Shown here piece by piece: positions 15,593-24,761 of a stretch of DNA of 64,000 nt. The stretch spans positions 1,302,001-1,366,000 of the forward strand of contig NC_014393.1 in the NCBI RefSeq assembly GCF_000145275.1. The letters run 5' to 3'. Within the stretch, counting starts at the first letter, position 1. Each line of letters starts with the position of its first letter. Source of the stretch: Clostridium cellulovorans 743B. GTDB taxonomy: Bacteria; Bacillota; Clostridia; Clostridiales; Clostridiaceae. The notes beneath the pieces are model-generated. The model made no database searches and was not told the origin of the DNA. It was given only the letters and a program-made list of their open reading frames with translations. The position numbers and the translations under genes are program-made.

Positions 15593-16963
15593 ATGAAATG
15601 GAGAATGTCAAAAGTGAGTGTTTTTGCGATTCCAACAAATAGAATAATTGATACTGCAGTTATTTCTGCATCTAATGAAATATACGCAGCAAAAGAATAT
15701 ATTAATGAGGATATAAAATTAGTTATTGTGGACAATAGTACAAGTAGTATACTGGAGCATAATACTAAGTTTTTAAAAGATTTTAGCAATATTTCACATA
15801 TGAAAATAATGCATTTAACCTTAGAGAATCAAATAAAAATTATAAAAGAAATTTCCATAATAAGTGGAGTGGAATTGGATGAATTAATGGATCTCCTGTT
15901 ACCTAAGGGCTGTGATTATGGAAGAATATCAAATATGATATATTTAATTGTTACAATGCTGGGAAGCGATGTTTTCTTTCGTAGAGATTCGGACTGTAAT
16001 GTTAGAAAGATTCCTAAAGATCAATATCCAATTTTACAAGAGGTTAAGTATTTAGGCAAAAAAATAAATACAGTAAAAAAACATTTAAGCAATTCTATCA
16101 TTGCAGATTCATTTGGTAAAGAAGAGATATTAGTTGTTGGCGGTGATTACTTTGGTGAATGGAACCTAGATGTAAAGGATCTAAAAGATAGAGATGAAAA
16201 CATTATAAGAAATTTGGTTAAGTTAAATGATATTGAAGAAGCGTTAATAGACGATTATATTGAAGTAAAATATTCAGAGATGATTAATAAAAATGCTGAA
16301 AAGCCTGTATTAATATCTGTTTATAATCAAAAAGGACCTAATAAGTTTTTGTCAAAAGAGATACATCGATATCCAGAGTGTGGTAACATTTCAATGAAAG
16401 ATGTATTTAAGTGGATTCCAAGCTTTGTTGGGTTAAATGGAATTGCCTTTGATTATAATACTCAGCAACTAAGCTCATTTCTAAAAGTACCTATTTTGTA
16501 TCATTGTAATAAAATTAATCATGACTATGATAATGGAAGGAAGGAAATAGAGGCTTTGAAACCATATTGGAAAGGTATAATAAAGCAAAATGATCTTAGC
16601 TTGCTCACTACAAAATTTAGCCATAAGCTATTTGATAAATTAAGTTTCAATAATAAAATTAGTAATTTTAATCAGATGAAAAAATTAGCAAACAAAGATA
16701 TACCTGATTTTTTTGAAGAATCTTTTTATAGTATTAGTACAAAAGAAAGAATTGACAGAATTGATGCACTTATAAATGATGTATTGTTATCATCAAAAAT
16801 TGATAAGTATAAAGTTATAGCAGAATATTTATCGGAAAATAAATTCGATATACTTGACGAGTTAAATAATGATTACCATAAAAGTGTAAAGCTTCATCGA
16901 TTATGGCCTAAAATAATGGAGGCTTCTACATATGTATTAAAGAAAGGAATGTTATTAAAATAA
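15593..16963 (+). CDS. Glycosyltransferase-like protein of unknown family
   Basis: 456 residues. The N-terminus VSVFAIPTNRIID with the later IKLVIVDNSTSS and FFRRDSDC (Asp132-Ser-Asp134) follows the GT-A glycosyltransferase plan, in which a DxD motif binds a metal and nucleotide sugar. The C-terminal half has no motif I recognise. It may belong to a family of uncharacterised GT-like proteins (DUF6271-like), but I am not sure. The ATG at 15593 has AAAGGA at an 18-base distance; the ATG at 15605 is an alternative with a too-close GGAG. It stands alone, under the shared element at 15512. Confidence 0.7.
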   Translation: MKWRMSKVSVFAIPTNRIIDTAVISASNEIYAAKEYINEDIKLVIVDNSTSSILEHNTKFLKDFSNISHMKIMHLTLENQIKIIKEISIISGVELDELMDLLLPKGCDYGRISNMIYLIVTMLGSDVFFRRDSDCNVRKIPKDQYPILQEVKYLGKKINTVKKHLSNSIIADSFGKEEILVVGGDYFGEWNLDVKDLKDRDENIIRNLVKLNDIEEALIDDYIEVKYSEMINKNAEKPVLISVYNQKGPNKFLSKEIHRYPECGNISMKDVFKWIPSFVGLNGIAFDYNTQQLSSFLKVPILYHCNKINHDYDNGRKEIEALKPYWKGIIKQNDLSLLTTKFSHKLFDKLSFNNKISNFNQMKKLANKDIPDFFEESFYSISTKERIDRIDALINDVLLSSKIDKYKVIAEYLSENKFDILDELNNDYHKSVKLHRLWPKIMEASTYVLKKGMLLK

Positions 16964-17052
16964 TACATTGAGATTAGAGGTTAAAAGAGTGAAGTGTATA
17001 AAAAGGTGTCTTAATGCAAAAATAATAAACACATAATAGACTAATTGAGAAG

Positions 17053-17114
17053 TAAACTGTACTCTGTAGGAGAGACACAAAAAATAGATTGTGTAGCTTA
17101 CAGGATACAGTTTA
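17053..17114 (+). terminator. Long hairpin, likely terminator
   Basis: TAAACTGTA (17053-17061) pairs with TACAGTTTA (17106-17114), with an inner CTGTA/TACAG; TTCTTTT follows. About 90 bases after the glycosyltransferase-like gene. Confidence 0.7.
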
Positions 17115-17232
17115 TTCTTTTGCTAAGTAAGCCTATTGAGTTGTGTTGACAGAATATAAAAGTCGCGAAGGTTATCTGCTTTAGTTTATTATATAAGAAA
17201 ATATTTCCTAATAATTAAAAATGATAATATAT

Positions 17233-17586
17233 TTAAATGTTGTTTAAGGTTTTGATTACATGATCCTCTTGAAAAGGCTTAACCAAAAAGGATTTTGCAC
17301 CAATACTTATAGCCTTTTTTACATTAGATTCTTGCCCCATAGCTGAAACCATAACTACTTTGGAGTTTGGGTCAAGGTTTCTTATTTCCTGTAATGCTGC
17401 TAAACCATCCATTTGCGGCATTGTAATGTCTAAGGTTACAATGTCAGGATGTAATTTTTCATATGCTTTTACTGCCTCGGCGCCATTGCCAGCTTCTCCG
17501 ACTACTTCAAATTGATGCTTTTCTAAAATGTTTTTAAGCATTACTCTCATAAAAAGAGCGTCATCAACTATAAGAACTTTTTTCAT
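17233..17586 (-). CDS. CheY-like single-domain response regulator
   Basis: 117 residues, a bare receiver domain. The acidic pair VDDA (Asp8, Asp9), phospho-acceptor Asp53 in VTLDITMPQMDG, the Ser of MVSAMG and Lys of LVKPF are all in place, so it should be phosphorylated normally. GAGGTG lies before the ATG. The sequence KVLIVDDALFMRVMLKNIL is typical of CheY-type chemotaxis regulators, but no chemotaxis gene is near. The 330 bases upstream (17587-17917) hold nothing I can name. Confidence 0.93.
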   Translation of the reverse strand: MKKVLIVDDALFMRVMLKNILEKHQFEVVGEAGNGAEAVKAYEKLHPDIVTLDITMPQMDGLAALQEIRNLDPNSKVVMVSAMGQESNVKKAISIGAKSFLVKPFQEDHVIKTLNNI

Positions 17587-17917
17587 TTTTACACCTCATT
17601 CATATAGAGTTATTGCATAGAAGGAATTAAATACAAGGACCTGTAAATATATTTCCACTATATTATTTGATTTGCTATTATATATTAGATATCTACAGTT
17701 AAAAGAAAAATTATACCTATTATTTTTGTGTTCTATCAGAGATATATGTATATAAGCTTTGATAAAAGTTCTTCAGCAGGTATGTTCATTTTTCAATATG
17801 CTATAGAGGTTTAATGAAGTCTAAATAATGGAACCTATATATAACTTATAAAGTTTCGTGGCTATTGCACAGAATTTCAACTGTAGCTTCATTATTAAAT
17901 GTATATAAAAAACATAT

Positions 17918-17959
17918 AAAGACTGCAACGATAAATTAATAAATAAGGTTACAGTCTTT
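17918..17959 (-). terminator. Intrinsic terminator after the DUF6143-like gene
   Basis: On the minus strand AAAGACTG...CAGTCTTT with an inner AAC/GTT pair, followed by ATATGTTTTTTAT. Confidence 0.82.
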
Positions 17960-17966
17960 GAAAATA

Positions 17967-18527
17967 TTAGGAATCAATTTTTTCTTCGTACCAACCGAAG
18001 GCAACAGTACCAGCGGTAAGTGTATGCGGTGTTGATGGAGCTGACAAGGAAATAATAAATGATCCACCAGGAGGAAAAATAAATTTGCCATCTTCTTCGT
18101 CGGCAACTGTAGAGGAAGCAGGAACGAGTCTATCATAAGCATTAACCCCGCCTGTAGGTGAGCCATTAACATTGCCTGCAGAAAACAATCTTACTCTTGG
18201 TTTTGGCGGAGGAGAAATAGTTGTGTTGGCAGGAGTCACTAATGGTGATTCTACAGGACATCCTTTTGGAACAGCATTAAACCATATTTCTGCTAGTAAA
18301 GGTGGGCCGCCTAGGTTTGTTGCAGTCCATACATAAAGGTGGAGATTGACACCAGAATTTCTAGGATTTATGAGGCCTGCCCAAGCACTTTTACCGCGAC
18401 CAAAGGCAATGTTATCTGCGGAGCCTACAAAGTATTTTCCTTGGAGTGAAAGGTATAAAGGATAAGGTATGGTAGTTATTTCAGGGATTAAATTTGTTAA
18501 GCCAGGCGTATTTTTTAAATTACTCAT
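17967..18527 (-). CDS. Conserved Firmicutes protein, probably DUF6143
   Basis: 186 residues from the ATG at 18527, chosen because GGAG lies 9 bases upstream (an upstream ATG at 18542 would include that site). No signal peptide or membrane segment. The sequence is beta-rich and full of Gly, Pro and Ser: LQGKYFVGSADNIAFGRG, WAGLINPRNSGVNLHLYVW, PPGGSFIISLSAP. This matches my memory of the uncharacterised DUF6143 proteins of clostridia and bacilli, with moderate certainty. The composition suggests a rigid, perhaps surface or spore-associated, beta-sandwich (inference). Confidence 0.72.
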   Translation of the reverse strand: MSNLKNTPGLTNLIPEITTIPYPLYLSLQGKYFVGSADNIAFGRGKSAWAGLINPRNSGVNLHLYVWTATNLGGPPLLAEIWFNAVPKGCPVESPLVTPANTTISPPPKPRVRLFSAGNVNGSPTGGVNAYDRLVPASSTVADEEDGKFIFPPGGSFIISLSAPSTPHTLTAGTVAFGWYEEKIDS

Positions 18528-18853
18528 TAGTTTCATCTCCATATTGATAGCTATAATCTTTTTTTAGATATAGCATAATTTATATTTTTATCTTATATTA
18601 ATATATAATTGAAAAATTACTAATGTTACGATTGTTACGGTAAAGTTAATATTTATAAAATATGATGCTCTTTGATTATATGATATTACCGTGATATATT
18701 AGTTCATAGGCTACATATTACAGTGGTTGCTTTGAATATAAAATCAAAAAGATTATCATGATATGTTACTCCATAGTCAATGAGATAGAATTTGTTTTTT
18801 CCATTACTAGCATTGCAAAAGAATTTTAATGGTGTTATTCTTATATAAGAAAC

Positions 18854-18869
18854 AGTTAGGAGGCTAACT
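18854..18869. promoter_or_regulatory. Candidate MarR operator over the marR ribosome binding site
   Basis: AGTTAG-GAGG-CTAACT, a perfect 6-bp dyad whose centre is the GAGG of the ribosome binding site. It shares TTAG-N4-CTAA with the site at 19350-19361. The rest of 18543-18853 holds nothing clear beyond a doubled TGTTACG at about 18624-18638. Confidence 0.65.
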
Positions 18870-18872
18870 ATT

Positions 18873-19310
18873 ATGCTACAAAAACCAGAAATATTTATTG
18901 AGTATTGGATTAATAATCTTGGAAGGGCCTTGAATAAGGTTTCAGATAAAAAACTTCATAAGTATGGAATTACATCTTCACAAGCTGCTGTTTTATATCA
19001 ACTTTGGAGTAAGGAAGGACTTACTCAAAAGGAGATTCAAGAAAGCTTAAATTTGACTGCTGCCTCAGTTTCAGGACATGTGGAAACTTTGCTAAGTAAG
19101 GAACTTATATATAGACAGCAAGATAACGAGGATTATAGGTGTAAGAGATTATATCTCACAGAAAAAGGCAAGGAACTTAGAATGTGCAGTTTAGAAACAA
19201 TAAGAGAAATTGAAGATGCTCTTTCTGTTGGGTTTTCTGAGGAAGAAAAAGTAATTTTCACAATATGGTTGAAGAAGGTATACAACAATATCAAAGCTAT
19301 AAATACATAG
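18873..19310 (+). CDS. MarR-family transcription regulator
   Basis: 145 residues with AGGAGG upstream. The winged helix-turn-helix reads GLTQKEIQESLNLTAASVSGHVETLLSKELIYRQQDNEDYRCKRLYLTEKG, with the conserved wing DxRxKxxxLT. Helices at both ends form the dimer interface. The MATE efflux gene follows about 310 bases later with a promoter carrying the same TTAG-N4-CTAA dyad, so this protein most likely represses itself and the pump and is released by a toxic ligand. Confidence 0.93.
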   Translation: MLQKPEIFIEYWINNLGRALNKVSDKKLHKYGITSSQAAVLYQLWSKEGLTQKEIQESLNLTAASVSGHVETLLSKELIYRQQDNEDYRCKRLYLTEKGKELRMCSLETIREIEDALSVGFSEEEKVIFTIWLKKVYNNIKAINT

Positions 19311-19337
19311 GATTAATAAAGAAAGTGTGTATTTTTT

Positions 19338-19368
19338 TTGACAAAATACTTAGGTAACTAACTAAAAT
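19338..19368 (+). promoter_or_regulatory. Promoter with embedded MarR-type operator before the MATE gene
   Basis: TTGACA at 19338-19343 and TAAAAT at 19363-19368 with a 19-base spacer. Between them TTAG-GTAA-CTAA (19350-19361) repeats the dyad seen at the marR start. The remaining 250 bases to the MATE start hold nothing else clear. Confidence 0.6.
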
Positions 19369-19621
19369 GACATGTCGAATATACTTCCTAGGTAATTTGT
19401 TATCTTTTTTATGAATCCAGGTTTTATAGAAAGTTATTTAATTAAGTGACGAAATTTTAATAGGATAATCTAGCTGCTTAAAACAAATAAATAGATTAAA
19501 AGGAAAGCTGTATTCAAAAGTAGTCTTTTCTATGAAGCTATGTAGTCAAAGTAAAAAAATAAGTCGGTGCAAAGAATTTAATGTTCTTATCACTAGATAT
19601 ATAGGAAAGGAAGTAAGTAAT

Positions 19622-20992
19622 ATGGACGAATCAAAAGATTTAGGTACGAAAAATATAGGGTCACTTCTTTGGAAATTTTCTATACCAGCGGTTATAGGAA
19701 TGATGGTAAATGCCTTATACAGTCTTGTTGACAGAATATTTATCGGTAGAGGCGTAGGCTCCATGGCACTTTCAGGAGTAGCAGTAACTTTTCCTATTAC
19801 TAATATAATTATGGGAGTAGGACTATTCGTTGGTGCAGGCTCTGCTGCGGTAGTCTCTATAAAATTGGGACAGAAAAAGCTCAAGGAAGCTGAGAAAATT
19901 GTAGGGAATGCTTTTATTCTTACTATTATATTATCATTGATTGTTACAGTTGTTGGAATTATATTTTTAGACCCAATATTAAAATTATTTGGTGCCAGTG
20001 CAGAGACTATGCCTTATGCAAAGCAATTTGCTAGAATATTATTATTAGGTGTAGTTCTTCAAAATATAGGATTTGGTTTAAATCCTATAATCCGTTCAGA
20101 AGGTGACCCAAAGACTGCTATGAAAACTATGCTTATAGGTGCTGTACTAAACTTTATAATGAATCCTATATTCATTTTTATATTTAAGTTTGGTGTAGTT
20201 GGATCAGCAATGGCAACTATTATTTCACAGGCAGTTTGCTCTATCTGGATATTGAGATATTTTACAAAGGGAAAGAGTCTATTAAAGATTAAGAAAGAAA
20301 ATATGAAATTAGAAAAACAAGTTGTTAAAGAAATAGTGTCCATAGGAGTGTCTCCACTTATTATGCAGGTATCAGCTAGTTTTGTTACATTTATAATCAA
20401 TACAAGCCTTATTAAATATGGTGGAGATTTAGCTGTAGGAGCTTATTCACTTATAATGAGTATTGCTACATTGATAATGATGACTATGTTAGGTGTAAAT
20501 CAAGGAACTCAACCTATAATTGGATATAACTACGGAGCAAAAAATATTAGTAGGGTTAAGAAAACTTTGCTAAATGGAGCTATTGTAAACACTATTATAT
20601 CAACAATCGGGTGGTTATTAGTTCAATTATTCCCTGTTAAAATAATAAGTATCTTTAACTCAGCTGATACTGAACTTATAGATATGGGATCAAAGGGGCT
20701 TTCAATATTCCTATTGATGTTCTTCATGGTAGGTTCGCAGACGTTATTTGTGAATTACTTTCAATCTGTTGGAAAAGCAAAGCACTCTATGTTTATGAGT
20801 TTATTAAGACAGGTTGTAATATTAATACCTTTAGTACTTATACTTCCAAAATTCTTTGGTTTAAATGGAATATGGATTGCAGGACCAGTGTCTGACTTTA
20901 TTTCATCAATAATATCTTATGTGCTTATAGCTCGTGAAATTAAGAAACTAAATGATATAAAAGATATAAGATCAGCAGAGTTAGTTGGCTAA
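19622..20992 (+). CDS. MATE-family multidrug efflux transporter (MepA-like)
   Basis: 456 residues from the ATG at 19622, with AAGGAAG 8 bases upstream; upstream in-frame codons to 19532 look non-coding and are excluded. Twelve membrane segments in two similar halves, with family features PAVIGMMVNALYSLVDRIFIGRGVG near the start, PLIMQVSASFVTFIINTSL opening the second half, and GVNQGTQPIIGYNYGAK. MATE pumps expel cationic drugs against Na+ or H+. The preceding MarR gene is the likely regulator. Confidence 0.94.
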   Translation: MDESKDLGTKNIGSLLWKFSIPAVIGMMVNALYSLVDRIFIGRGVGSMALSGVAVTFPITNIIMGVGLFVGAGSAAVVSIKLGQKKLKEAEKIVGNAFILTIILSLIVTVVGIIFLDPILKLFGASAETMPYAKQFARILLLGVVLQNIGFGLNPIIRSEGDPKTAMKTMLIGAVLNFIMNPIFIFIFKFGVVGSAMATIISQAVCSIWILRYFTKGKSLLKIKKENMKLEKQVVKEIVSIGVSPLIMQVSASFVTFIINTSLIKYGGDLAVGAYSLIMSIATLIMMTMLGVNQGTQPIIGYNYGAKNISRVKKTLLNGAIVNTIISTIGWLLVQLFPVKIISIFNSADTELIDMGSKGLSIFLLMFFMVGSQTLFVNYFQSVGKAKHSMFMSLLRQVVILIPLVLILPKFFGLNGIWIAGPVSDFISSIISYVLIAREIKKLNDIKDIRSAELVG

Positions 20993-21008
20993 AATAGAAT
21001 AATTAAAT

Positions 21009-21055
21009 AAAAACTAGTATCCTCAATGTTTAATTAAGGGCACTAGTTTTTTTAT
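21009..21055 (+). terminator. Intrinsic terminator after the MATE gene
   Basis: AAAAACTAGT and ACTAGTTTTT pair across 23 bases, followed by TTT and T-rich sequence. Confidence 0.85.
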
Positions 21056-21260
21056 TTTTATAGATTCAAATATAAAGCTATCTAAAGATAATATTAAATA
21101 AAATTTGTTTACAAAGGGATAAAGTCATGAAAATTGTTTTTTACCCTTTATTAAATGATAATGGAAGAATTGTATAAAATAATATATAAGTTAATGATAG
21201 AAATAGATGTTAGTATCCGAAATAGTAAATATAAGAGCGTGTGCGAAAGGAGAAATATTG

Positions 21261-21794
21261 ATGGATGAAGAAATCGTGGCGTTAATAAGAAAGAGAAATG
21301 AAAAAGGAATAGAGATACTTATAAATGAATATGCACCACTTATAAAAGCTATCGTAAAAAAACATCTATATAATCTTGGACAATATCATGAGGAGTGTAT
21401 CAATGATGTTTATCTTGGGGTATGGAACAATATACATAGCTTTGATAAGGAGAAAAATATCCTTAAAAATTGGGTGGCTGCAATAACAAAATATAAAACT
21501 ATTGATTATAAAAGAAAATATCTAAAAGACATACAGCAGGTAGATATCTCGGAGTTAAATATTGAGAGTAATTTTAATTTAGAAAAGGAAGTATTACAAG
21601 ATGAGATAGCAGAGGAGACGGAACAGTTACTTAAGACACTTTCACCTAAGGATAAAGAATTATTTATAAGGCTCTTTATGGATGAAGATTCTGTTCAGGA
21701 AATAAGCAGAGATTTAAATATGAAGCCAGCGGTTCTCTACAATCGAGTATCTAGAGGAAAAAGTAAGCTAAGGAGTTTATTTTCTAGAACATAG
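21261..21794 (+). CDS. ECF-type RNA polymerase sigma factor 1
   Basis: 177 residues from the ATG at 21261, with AAAGGAG 8 bases upstream; an in-frame ATG at 21207 is too far up. Region 2 is seen in HEECINDVYLGVWNNIHSFD and NWVAAITKYKTIDYKRKY; region 4 is the helix-turn-helix SVQEISRDLNMKPAVLYNRVSRGKSKLR. The next gene encodes a one-pass membrane protein that is probably its anti-sigma factor. The unit closely parallels the sigma/anti-sigma pair at 41450-43312. Confidence 0.92.
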   Translation: MDEEIVALIRKRNEKGIEILINEYAPLIKAIVKKHLYNLGQYHEECINDVYLGVWNNIHSFDKEKNILKNWVAAITKYKTIDYKRKYLKDIQQVDISELNIESNFNLEKEVLQDEIAEETEQLLKTLSPKDKELFIRLFMDEDSVQEISRDLNMKPAVLYNRVSRGKSKLRSLFSRT

Positions 21795-21846
21795 AATTAA
21801 GGTTTTGTATTTTTTCACAACATTAGAAGAGATGGAGGTAGTTGTA

Positions 21847-22962
21847 GTGAAGGAAGAATATAATTTATTAAATGGAGTAGAAATAGATTTTTCTCAATAT
21901 AAAGAAGAAGAAGTGGACGAGATTGAAAAGAAAAGAATGATGAAGAAGTTTAAAAAAAGTAATAAGAAGGAAGTAAAGTTCAGAAATAAAGCAATTATAA
22001 CTGCAGTTGTAGCTTTATTGATAGCGGCAAATATGAGTATGACAAAGAACAATGAAAATGTATTTGGTTTTGTGGATAATTTTAAATATAGTATATCTAA
22101 TTGGCTAGGACTAAAGGATGAAAACAATAAGTATACTGCTAAAATACATAAAACAGTCGAGGAAATTGGGACAAAAGTTGCTGAAGATCAAGTTGTTCCA
22201 GAAGAGTCTAAGCTAGTGCTTACGTTAAATGAATTTTTTACAGATAATAATAGGGTGGTTGTAAACTTTGATATCAACATGAATAAAAAAGAGTTGGATA
22301 ATCAATGTTTTGACCTTGTACCGGATCTATATGTCAATGGTGAGGAGCGGTATAAAAATAGTATCGATAGTTTTAAGACTGTTGGACCGATGGGGTATTC
22401 TGTAAAGCTAATTAAGAAGGATGAAAATAGTGGTGAAGAAATAAATAATGTGGGTATAGAATTTTATGTAGATGGACTAAATTTGACAAAGAATGAAAAT
22501 ATAAAGCTAGTATTTTCTATCCTAGCTATTAAGAAGGGCATTGATGAAAAAAAATTCACATTCGATTTTAAGTATGATGTAAGTAATTATAAGAAGGATT
22601 GTAAGGTGGTTGAAGTAAATAAAACTATCAATATAAACGGAAGTACACTTCAAATAGATAAAGTTATTGTAGCACCAGATAGAATAAGTATAGAAGGAAC
22701 TGAGAACGGATTTTCCAAAGCAACTAGCACATTGGATCAAATATGTTCATACGACATTTATGATCAGAATGGCCAAAGGGTTGGATTAAAACTACCTATA
22801 GGTTACGGTGCTTTTTTCCATAGAAATGGAAGTGAAATAACTAGCTTAAAGATTGTTCCATGGACATATCAACAGATAGAGACAAATAACATTAAGGTTG
22901 ATGATGGCGGAAAAACAATATATATAGCAGAGGATCAAACAATATTTGTTGATCTTAAATAG
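21847..22962 (+). CDS. DUF4179-type membrane protein, probable anti-sigma factor 1
   Basis: 371 residues. The start is GTG at 21847, chosen because GGAGG lies 8 bases upstream. About 50 charged cytoplasmic residues come first, ending KKSNKKEVKFRNKA, then one membrane segment (IITAVVALLIAANMSM), then about 300 external residues with the DUF4179 pattern VFGFVDNFKYSISNWLG and strand-rich sequence after it. Such proteins are paired with ECF sigma genes and hold the sigma factor at the membrane until a signal arrives; that role is inferred from position. Confidence 0.84.
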   Translation: MKEEYNLLNGVEIDFSQYKEEEVDEIEKKRMMKKFKKSNKKEVKFRNKAIITAVVALLIAANMSMTKNNENVFGFVDNFKYSISNWLGLKDENNKYTAKIHKTVEEIGTKVAEDQVVPEESKLVLTLNEFFTDNNRVVVNFDINMNKKELDNQCFDLVPDLYVNGEERYKNSIDSFKTVGPMGYSVKLIKKDENSGEEINNVGIEFYVDGLNLTKNENIKLVFSILAIKKGIDEKKFTFDFKYDVSNYKKDCKVVEVNKTININGSTLQIDKVIVAPDRISIEGTENGFSKATSTLDQICSYDIYDQNGQRVGLKLPIGYGAFFHRNGSEITSLKIVPWTYQQIETNNIKVDDGGKTIYIAEDQTIFVDLK

Positions 22963-22970
22963 CGTTAATT

Positions 22971-23017
22971 AGTCCACAGATTTTTGAAATATTTTCAGAA
23001 ATTTGTGGACTTTTTTA
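22971..23017 (+). terminator. Intrinsic terminator after the sigma/anti-sigma pair
   Basis: AGTCCACA and TTGTGGACT pair, with a long AT-rich inner stem, then TTTTTT. Confidence 0.88.
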
Positions 23018-23157
23018 TTTTATTTTTAAGATCTGTTAGATAATAATATTGGAATATGGATATGCTTAAAGGATGGATGTAATTTTCCCTCCTTTTAAAT
23101 TTGCAATTTAGAAATATAACGAAGTAAAATAACTTCTGATAATGCTCATTAGCTTTA

Positions 23158-23544
23158 TCAAATTGCAATCCACCAACACACTCCAAATTTATCTATAACA
23201 GTCGCACAACATTTGCTCCATGGAACTTCCTGAATGGGATTAATAATAACACCGCCATTACTCAAAATATTAAAGGCATTACAAACCGCATCTTCGCTTC
23301 CCATTTCAAAAACATTAAACGTCATAGTTTCCCATTTCATTTTGTGAACTATGTTTATATCACAAGGATTTGCCGCTTCACTTAATGCTAAAAATCCTTC
23401 ACCATCTACAGATAATTCACAGTGTGCATAAGCAGTTTTATCATCATTTCTCACTTCAAATGTAATTTCTGCACCAAAAGCTTTGCAATACATTTCTGCC
23501 GCTTCAAAACTATTTTTCACATAAACTTGAGTATAGTTTTTCAT
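23158..23544 (-). CDS. VOC-superfamily protein (PhnB/glyoxalase-like)
   Basis: 128 residues from the ATG at 23544, with GAGGG 5 bases upstream; a GTG at 23556 includes that site. The fold is two beta-alpha-beta-beta-beta units: SFEAAEMYCKAFGAEITFEV, then DGEGFLALSEA, then NAFNILSNGGVIINPIQEVPWSKCCATVIDKFGVCWWIAI. The PW(S)..xxxVxDxFGVxWWI ending is typical of PhnB-like proteins. Members range from enzymes to bleomycin-type binding proteins; function here is open. No operon partner. Confidence 0.9.
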   Translation of the reverse strand: MKNYTQVYVKNSFEAAEMYCKAFGAEITFEVRNDDKTAYAHCELSVDGEGFLALSEAANPCDINIVHKMKWETMTFNVFEMGSEDAVCNAFNILSNGGVIINPIQEVPWSKCCATVIDKFGVCWWIAI

Positions 23545-23804
23545 ATTTTCCCTCACAAACCCAATACAAATAATTTATAGTTCGCTTTATATAACTATTG
23601 CGAACCATTGATAATGGTAATATTATACATCATATATTTGCTTAATATCAATATCTTTGTCTAACAGAGCTTATTTTTAAAATGGTATAAATAATGAAAT
23701 TTATAAAAAGAGAAAACGTATTCTGAAATTAAATTGTTAATAATTAGTAAAAACCAGCATTTTTATACTGTCTAGTAAATATATTAACCCTGTAGGGAGT
23801 TGCG

Positions 23805-23951
23805 GTGATTATAGATTTTCAAACCTTTGAAGAAGCTAAAAGTAGGATTAGAAAATCTAAAGAGCATCCCGAAATCAAAGGAATTAACTTTGAGGAAAAA
23901 TTAATGACAGGAGGGAATTACATAATGGTAAAAAGGTTTTACAGCGGCTAG
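23805..23951 (+). CDS. Small protein of unknown function (48 aa)
   Basis: GTG start with AGGGAG 5 bases upstream. The protein begins MIIDFQTFEEAKSRIRKSKE and ends NYIMVKRFYSG. The composition is that of a real soluble protein, partly helical and charged, rather than a random AT-rich frame. I know no family. It stands alone between the VOC and DJ-1 genes. It could also be the intact start of a decayed larger gene. Confidence 0.5.
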   Translation: MIIDFQTFEEAKSRIRKSKEHPEIKGINFEEKLMTGGNYIMVKRFYSG

Positions 23952-24055
23952 GTTAACAGATTCATTGAAAAAGTGTTGTAGTTAATCTAGAGAATTAAAG
24001 TTAACATACAATTCTTCAAAGGCTTAATAAAAGATTTATGTTTGGAGGACAAATA

Positions 24056-24625
24056 ATGAAGCTAGTAGGAAAAAAAATTGCTGTGCTTATAGAAAGTGAT
24101 TACTTTGAAAAGGAAATCTTCTATTACCAGTTTAGATTTTTAGAAGAAGGCGCAGAATTACATTTTCTAACACGTCTTTGGGGGCAAAAGCAGTTAGAAT
24201 TTAAAGGCCATGAATATCAAGTGCCATTTACTTGTAGTGAAAGCTTTGAAGACATCAGTGATGAAGAATTAAGCAGTTATGATGCGATTATCATTCCTTC
24301 GGGGATTGTTTCAGATAGATTGAGATATACAGAGGATATAAAGAAAACTCCTTTGGCATCAGATTTTATGAAAAGAGCCTTCGAAAATAAAAATATCTTA
24401 AAAGGGATAATCTGCCATGGTATGTGGTTAATGTCTCCTGTTATTGAAGTAATTGAAGGTAGAAATGTTACAGTCCACAACAACTTAATATCCGATGCGA
24501 AGAATTACCACTTAAATTATGTTGACGAAGATGTGGTGGTGGATGGTGATCTTGTAACCGGTAGAACTGGTGGTCACTGTCATCTTTTCGCGGCTAAAAT
24601 AATTGAAATGCTAAGTTTTAAATAA
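24056..24625 (+). CDS. DJ-1/PfpI-family protein
   Basis: 189 residues from the ATG at 24056, with TGGAGG 7 bases upstream; the ATG at 24038 overlaps that site. The nucleophile elbow reads LKGIICHGMWLMSPV, with the Cys followed by His as in PfpI. The early Glu of the family is in VLIESDYFEKEIFYYQFRF. GRTGGHCHLFAAKIIEML ends the domain. Members act as glyoxalases, deglycases or proteases/chaperones; no assignment possible here. Single gene. Confidence 0.92.
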   Translation: MKLVGKKIAVLIESDYFEKEIFYYQFRFLEEGAELHFLTRLWGQKQLEFKGHEYQVPFTCSESFEDISDEELSSYDAIIIPSGIVSDRLRYTEDIKKTPLASDFMKRAFENKNILKGIICHGMWLMSPVIEVIEGRNVTVHNNLISDAKNYHLNYVDEDVVVDGDLVTGRTGGHCHLFAAKIIEMLSFK

Positions 24626-24761
24626 GTTTCATTTAAAAGTAATTCCAAATAATTTTGTTTTAAAGTGGTTGCACATAAGTTTTGGTTAAAAGAGATTTTA
24701 AGTAAGCTTTTATTTAAAATGAATTTCAAAGCAAGTTCATAAGGAGAGGAATATTACAGTT

